This document shows, piece by piece, positions 58,638 through 64,000 of a stretch of DNA of 64,000 nt. This DNA comes from Buxus sempervirens (taxonomy: Eukaryota > Streptophyta > Magnoliopsida > Buxales > Buxaceae), in NCBI GenBank assembly GCA_947561395.2, contig OX387187.1:19387829-19451828 (forward strand), given 5' to 3'. The position numbers and the translations under genes are program-made. Numbering within the stretch: the first letter of the stretch is position 1; each line of letters starts with the position of its first letter. Under the pieces are notes generated by a model. It had not been told where the DNA came from and did no database searches. It saw nothing but the letters and a program-made list of their open reading frames with translations.

Positions 58638-60049
58638 ATGGCGTCTTCATCCTCGACTGAGAGAGTTCACTTCCCTAGGATAGAGAAGTGTGCCTTTGAT
58701 ACCCCTTGGATCCGTTCTTGGACAAGGCAATTGCAAGGAGATGAGCAGATTAAATGGGAACGGGATTACCACATGGGACAAACTCTGTCCCTGTTAAATG
58801 TGCCCATTAATTGGGACATGATTCAAGCAGCCTTACCTTTTTGGGATCCCCAGCTTTCGCTCTTCAGATTTGGGACTAATGAGTTGACTCCTACAATTGA
58901 GGAATTTGAATTATTCCTTCGGTTCCGTGACCATGGAGAACCAGCCAGGCCAAACCTCAAAGATAGCTACAAGAATGAAGCTTGTACTTTCTTTGGCCTA
59001 CCCAGAGGAGAATTCCAGACTTTAGGAAGTGACCAAGCATTCACGCGGGTCTCTAAAACCTTCATCGCTGAAAAGATAAGGGACAAAAAGCAGGAAAAAC
59101 CCCGTGTTTGGTGGGACACCTTCACCCTCATGGTTCTGTCACAACTCTTCTTTCCTACTGGGGAGACACCATTAATTTGGCCCTCATGGAAATTGTAGAC
59201 CAACTCCAAGTGAAATTCCGAATTGCGTCGCTGATTCTTGCTCAGCTATACCATGCCTTGACCATGACCAAGAACAGAACTAGGAGGTTTCAGGGATGCG
59301 CTCCTCTCCTACACATTTGGCTTCAAGATCACCTGATGGTTGTTGAACCTGTCAGCCCACATTATGGGTACGTCCATGACAATGTCACCTTAATGGCCTG
59401 AAGAGAGATTAGACCAGACTTACCCTTCAGAGAGGACTGGTTTGACCACTTTCTCCAACTAAGGGGAAAAGTTGATATAAGATGGGGAGGCACATTTGAC
59501 CAAGCATATACCCCTGTCATAGCTTTTAGGAAAAGACATTGCCTAGCCTTGATAGGCTTGACTCATGCCATGCCATACTATCCGGTTCGAATTCTGAGAC
59601 AGTTTGGGAAGTCTCAGGGAATACCGATCAAGGATGAGGCGGAAGGATTAACTGGCCCACTTACATGGGAATTGAAGAAAAAATTGGTGAAGGAATGACA
59701 ACACGTGCATATACTCCAAGAGGACATTTTCACTGCATCCGACGTTCATGATTACGAACAATGGATTGCTCGAGAAATTGGCCTTGACAGCCCACCTCCT
59801 CTCCATATCGTCACCTCTGACGATATCCCAGTTCCGCCCCCTGACACATACAAGGATAGGGTGGCCGAACTGCGGGAATCTCATTCTCGGATCCACCGTG
59901 CATACGTGGATTCCGAGCATAAAAACAAGCAGGTCAATGAGGCCCTTCAGCAGCAGCTTGACACCATGCGCAGACGCGCAAAAGAGGATCGACGTCTGCG
60001 GAATAAGCGAGACGTGTCCTCTCATTATGATAATGACCAACCTAGCTAG
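58638..60049 (+). pseudogene. ORF1 (DUF7745) of element C
   Basis: Sense-strand ORF between the primer site and gag, the position of the extra ORF1 in Tat/Ogre elements. It starts MASSSSTERVHFPRIEK and has MGQTLSLLNVPINWDMIQAA, LFRFGTNELTPTIEEFELFL and FFGLPRGEFQTLGS. The C-terminal part (59705-60049) is helical and basic (HSRIHRAYVDSEHKNKQVNE). It carries about two or three breaks. Function is unknown. Homologous to the antisense fragment at 17664. Confidence 0.75.
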
Positions 60050-60224
60050 ACTCTGGATTTGTTGTTTTGTTAATTTGATCATGTAATTGCTTGTTCTAAA
60101 TTCTGGCATTGTACTTCTCTTTTCATGAATTGTTGGATTTTGTGAAGTCAATTAAGACATCCTTGAATTCCCTTTCAAGCTATCTGGCTCTAAGCTATTA
60201 ACTCCCAAACTTTTGAGCAATTTG

Positions 60225-60830
60225 AATAAAGAACTCCCAAATTCTCTAAATCTTTAAATCCATGGGTTCTGAATAAAGAACACCCAATCATCAATTTCAA
60301 TTTTAAATCTTTAAATCCATGGGTTCTGAATAAAGAACACCCAATCATCAATTTCAATTTTAAGTCTTTAAATTCATGGGTTCTGAATAAAGAACACCCA
60401 ATCATCAATTTCAATTTTAAGTCTTTAAATTCATGAGTTCCGAACAAAGAACACCCAATCATCAATTTCAATCTTTAAATCCATGGGTTCTGAATAAAGA
60501 ACACCTAATCTTCAGAAATTATCAATTTCATTCTTTAAGGGTTCGGAATAAAGAACACCCAATTCAAAATCATCAGGTGATTTGAGTAAAGAACTCGCCA
60601 AATTGTTTAAATCTTTAAAAGGTTCTAAGTAAAGAACACATCATTCTTGCAACCAACTCAAGAGATTTTCAGGCAATCTGAATAAAGAACTTGCCAAAAG
60701 AATCTTTAAACCCGGGGGTTCTGAATAAAGAACACCCCATCAGCTCTCAAACGTTCGGATTTCAAGTTTAAGTCTTAAAACCCCAGGGTTTTGAATAAAG
60801 AACACCCAATCCCTTGAGCTCAGATCACAC
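60225..60830. repeat. 57-bp tandem array in element C
   Basis: A unit of about 57 bases built on GGGTTCTGAATAAAGAACAC and AATCATCAATTTCAATTTTA. Five good copies (60230-60500) are followed by decayed ones to about 60830. Lies between ORF1 and gag. Confidence 0.9.
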
Positions 60831-60859
60831 CCGTCTGATTTAAAAGATCATACGGTCAG

Positions 60860-61345
60860 CCCATGGGGCACTAATGCCACTGGTGTTTAAACCAGAAAAT
60901 TGGCAAAGGATCGTCCTGGCATAGCATACCCCGTTGAGAAGCGCCAAAGTCAAAGGCAAATAAGCCAACGACTAGCTAAGGCACGCTCGGGTATCCCTAG
61001 CCGAACTCTTGGGGCACTGATGCCACTGGTGTTTAAATCAGAAAATTCGCAGAGGATCGTCCCGGCATAGTATACCCCGTTGTGTGGCACCAAGGTCAAG
61101 CAACTAAGCTAACGACTAAAGGTACGCTCGGGTATCCCTAGCCGAACTCTTGGGGCACTGAAGCCACTGGCAATTAAGTCAGAAAATTGGTGGAAGATCG
61201 TCCTGGCATAGCCTTCCCCGTTGTGAGGCGTCAAAGTCAAAGGCAATTAAGCCAACGACTACCTAAGACATGCCCGGGAACTACTAGCCGAAGTTAGGTG
61301 CTAAAACCATCAGGGATTAATCTAAAAATTGGTTAAGGTACACCT
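60860..61345. repeat. 140-150-bp tandem array in element C
   Basis: Four imperfect copies start near 60862, 61012, 61151 and 61294. Each has GGGGCACTGATGCCACTGGT, a GATCGTCC[CT]GGCATAG block and CTCGGGTATCCCTAGCCGAA. Confidence 0.9.
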
Positions 61346-61424
61346 GGATGTTATTGTTTAGCTCATCCCCTGCGGAGACTTAACATAGTCCAACCTTGTG
61401 ATACTGAGCTCAAACCAACCTTCT

Positions 61425-61830
61425 AAATCCCGGGTTCTCTTCCCCAACCGTTTGGTTAAAACAGATCAGTTTAGGGTTCCTTCTCCCAGCTGTTTGGCTA
61501 AAATAGATCAATCTAAACCGGGTTCTCTTCCCCAACCGTTTGGTTAAAACAGATCAGTTTAGGGTTCCCTCTCTCAGCCGTTTGGCTAAAACAGACCAGT
61601 CTAAATCGGGTTCTCTTCCCCAACCGTTTGGTTAAAACAGATCAATTTAGGGTTCCCTTTCCCGGCCGTTTGGCTAAAACAGACCAGTTTTAAACCGGGT
61701 TCTCTCCTCCAACCAGTTGGTTAAAATAGATCAGTCTAGGGTTCTCTCCCCCTGCCGTTTGGCTAAAACAGATCAAGAGAATTGGGTTCTCTTTCCCAGC
61801 CATTCGGCTAAAATAGATCAAGCTTAAGAG
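61425..61830. repeat. 43/86-bp tandem array in element C
   Basis: About ten monomers alternate between GGGTTCTCTTCCCCAACCGT and GGGTTCCCTCTCTCAGCCGT types. Each is followed by TTGG[CT]TAAAACAGA[TC]CAG. The higher-order unit is about 86 bases. It ends about 100 bases before gag. Confidence 0.9.
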
Positions 61831-61899
61831 TCCTTATCATTTTCAAAAAAAAAAAAAAAATCCTTGATCCTTCTTTGCAGTTAGAATACATCAATAATC

Positions 61900-64000
61900 A
61901 TGTCTTATGCCTTTAATATAAGTTGCACTAATATCCGTTGGTTGCCCTTCCCAGGTACCAAAATTGCTTCTCGAAGCCCTTACCTGTTGAGATCTAGGAA
62001 AAGACTTGAGATGGAGCAGCCAAGAGAACAGACCTCGTCAGGACAAGATCAGGCAGAAACAAGCCAGAATCAGACGGTAACTGATCTGCAACAGAGGATT
62101 GACAGCATGGGAACCATAATACAGGAGTTAATGGCAGAAATAAGGGAATTAAGGATGCCTCCTCCCGTTGCTCAACAGTAGCCAGTTCAGACAGAGATTC
62201 CACCACTATACCCTGCGTACCCGGCTCCGTTGGTACCACCTCCACCTCCGCAAGCTGTGCCTCTCCCACAAACTATTGCACCTGCTCAACTGGGGCAAGA
62301 AGAGGAAGATTGGTATAGAACACAGCAAGCTCAATTTGATGAAAAGATGGCAGCCACTAAGGCAGAGGTAGATGCTTTGCGTGAAGAACTGAAAAGCCTA
62401 CGACCCAGTGCGGTCCCCATGGAGGCTACTTTAGACAGCCTCTGCTTCTTCTCTGATGTTCAGCTTCCACCGAAATTCAAATGCCCTGACTTGCATCAAT
62501 TTGATGGCACTGGGTGCCCGTTAAATCATCTAAGGTCATACTCTGGAGATATGTGTCAATATGCCAAAGATGAAAAAATTATGATACAGTTCTTTCAGAG
62601 GTCGCTGACAGGAGCAGCGTACAATTGGTTTTTGGGCTTGAATAAAACTAAGATCAAGAGTTGGAATGATTTAGCTGCTAAGTTCATCCAGCAATATCGG
62701 TTGAACAGTCAGATAGTTCAGACCAGGGCAAAATTACAGAGGCTCTCCAAGAAGAATCAAGAGTCAGTACGAGAATATGCCAAGAGATGGAAAGAATTGG
62801 CAACTCTAGTCCAACCACCACTACTCGAACAGGAGATGACCTCCTTGTTCATCGCATCACTTAGACAGCCATTCTTTTCCCTGCTACTGGGGCAAAGTAC
62901 TTTTAACTTCAATGACTTGATTCTAACGGCAGACAGAATTGAAGATGCAGCCAGAGCTGGAAAGATAGACGGAAGTGGCCATGGTTCGACACAGAGAAGG
63001 CCTGCAACTGGACAGAGTGGCAGAAATCAGGGGCAAGAGCCTAGGAGGCAGGAAAGGCAGGCGGTTAATTATGTACAGCCAACACAGCCCTATCACATTG
63101 CCCAGAGGAATGAAAGTCAGGGGCAGCCTTTGAGAAGGACCAGAGAAGAGGCAGAGGCAAGGATGAAGAGGGTTTTTATCCCATTGCCTTATGCTCCCGC
63201 AGAACTGTTAGCTACACTGCTGAAGAAGGGGTACCTTCAAATCAAGCCTCCCAACCCCAGAATGATCAACTCACGAAATTATAATGCAGCAGAGAGATGC
63301 GAGTATCATTCTGGAGCTCCCGGGCATTCGACAAATCAATGCTGGGACTTGAGGCATAACACACAGGATTTGATAGACAGTAAGAAGATCTCTGTAGATC
63401 CCCTAGCACCAGCAGCACCTACTCCTCCTACTGGTACAACCACTAACCCTCTCCCAGACCATAATAAGGCTTCTGGCAGCGGAACAGTACATCAAGTCAC
63501 CAGTGATCAAGGCAGTAAACTACAAGTTGACCCATCCTTACTGATTGGACGACCGGGGCAAGTTATCAGGATTCATCTCCAAGAAGAGGCAGTTCATCAA
63601 CAGATACTTGTCATTAATGGAGAAGAGAATGAAGAAACCTTTATGGGGTTCCCTTTGGTGCATTTCAATTTCCCCGAACTAGAACCCTTCTATCATCCAC
63701 CTGTCCCTAACTCACCCCCACTAAACATCTTCTACATGATGAATAATCCTTTCAATGAACCAGTGGACTTCCTACTTGAACCACCCACCCTCAACTTACA
63801 CCAACTTCATCTTGATCCAACCTACTCCACTGTGCCTCCACCTTACCAATTCCTGCCCATATACCATGATTCTACCATCACTTCCACTGAAAGAGAAGTC
63901 GATCGGATCACCCGTTCCGGTCGATACATAAAACCTAACCCTCCACCTGCACTAGAGGGAGAGACTAGTGAAGAAAGAACAAGGAAAGAAAAAGGGAAGG
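61900..64000 (+). pseudogene. gag (and start of protease region) of element C
   Basis: Plus strand, running off the window. Landmarks are RSPYLLRSRKRLEMEQPRE, TVTDLQQRIDSMGTIIQEL, PPKFKCPDLHQFDGTGCPLN, MIQFFQRSLTGAAYNWFLGL, SVREYAKRWKELATLVQPPL, CEYHSGAPGHSTNQCWDLRH (zinc-knuckle-like) and DRITRSGRYIKP. The layout matches gag of element B. Mostly open, with at least one break. Protease and pol would lie beyond the window. Confidence 0.8.

Overview
This is nuclear DNA of a flowering plant, most likely a eudicot. The evidence is spliced genes with short GT-AG introns and plant-only protein families (phytoene synthase, FAR1-type MULE transposase, plant mobile domain, DUF7745). It also holds Tat/Ogre-type LTR retrotransposons with an Arg-tRNA-type primer site and a plant L1 LINE. 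No species can be named from the sequence. Nearly all of it is layered transposable elements; only two pieces of ordinary host genes were recognised.

Layout. 1-2264: LTR of a minus-strand Tat-like element. 2265-10338: host segment with the last coding exon of an eIF3i gene (2879-2953) and a phytoene synthase gene of six recognisable exons (6335-10338). A solo LTR sits in its intron 2, and its last exon is cut by an LTR. 10339-18020: minus-strand Tat-like element A, made of a 3' LTR, a polypurine tract, and two accessory genes pointing against the element. These are a complete-looking 785-residue plant mobile domain gene with six coding exons and a fragment of a DUF7745 gene. 18021-25418: minus-strand element B, with protease, gag, a tandem array, a leader, a primer site and a 5' LTR; its two ends come from different LTR families. 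25419-27274: no recognised gene. 27275 to about 33327: minus-strand L1-type LINE.

33328-51705 is best read as one 18.4 kb Mutator-like element. It has long terminal inverted repeats, a FAR1/MuDR transposase gene (plus strand), a 349-residue acidic-tailed protein (minus), two minisatellites and a 14-exon Ulp1-type protease gene (minus). 51706-52930 is spacer with a TA microsatellite. 53060-54955 is a gag fossil cut by the 5' LTR of plus-strand Tat-like element C (54956 to beyond the window end). Element C shows LTR, primer site, DUF7745 ORF1, three tandem-repeat families and gag.

Two themes tie the window together. First, short GC-rich hairpin motifs (AACCGCA...TGCGGTT, or in element B CCCGTA...TACGGG) lie upstream of almost every promoter that can be inferred, both in the LTRs and at the two antisense accessory genes. 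Second, four proteins that look like members of the plant mobile domain superfamily ride on different elements: two in Tat elements, and two in the MULE (one of them fused to the protease).
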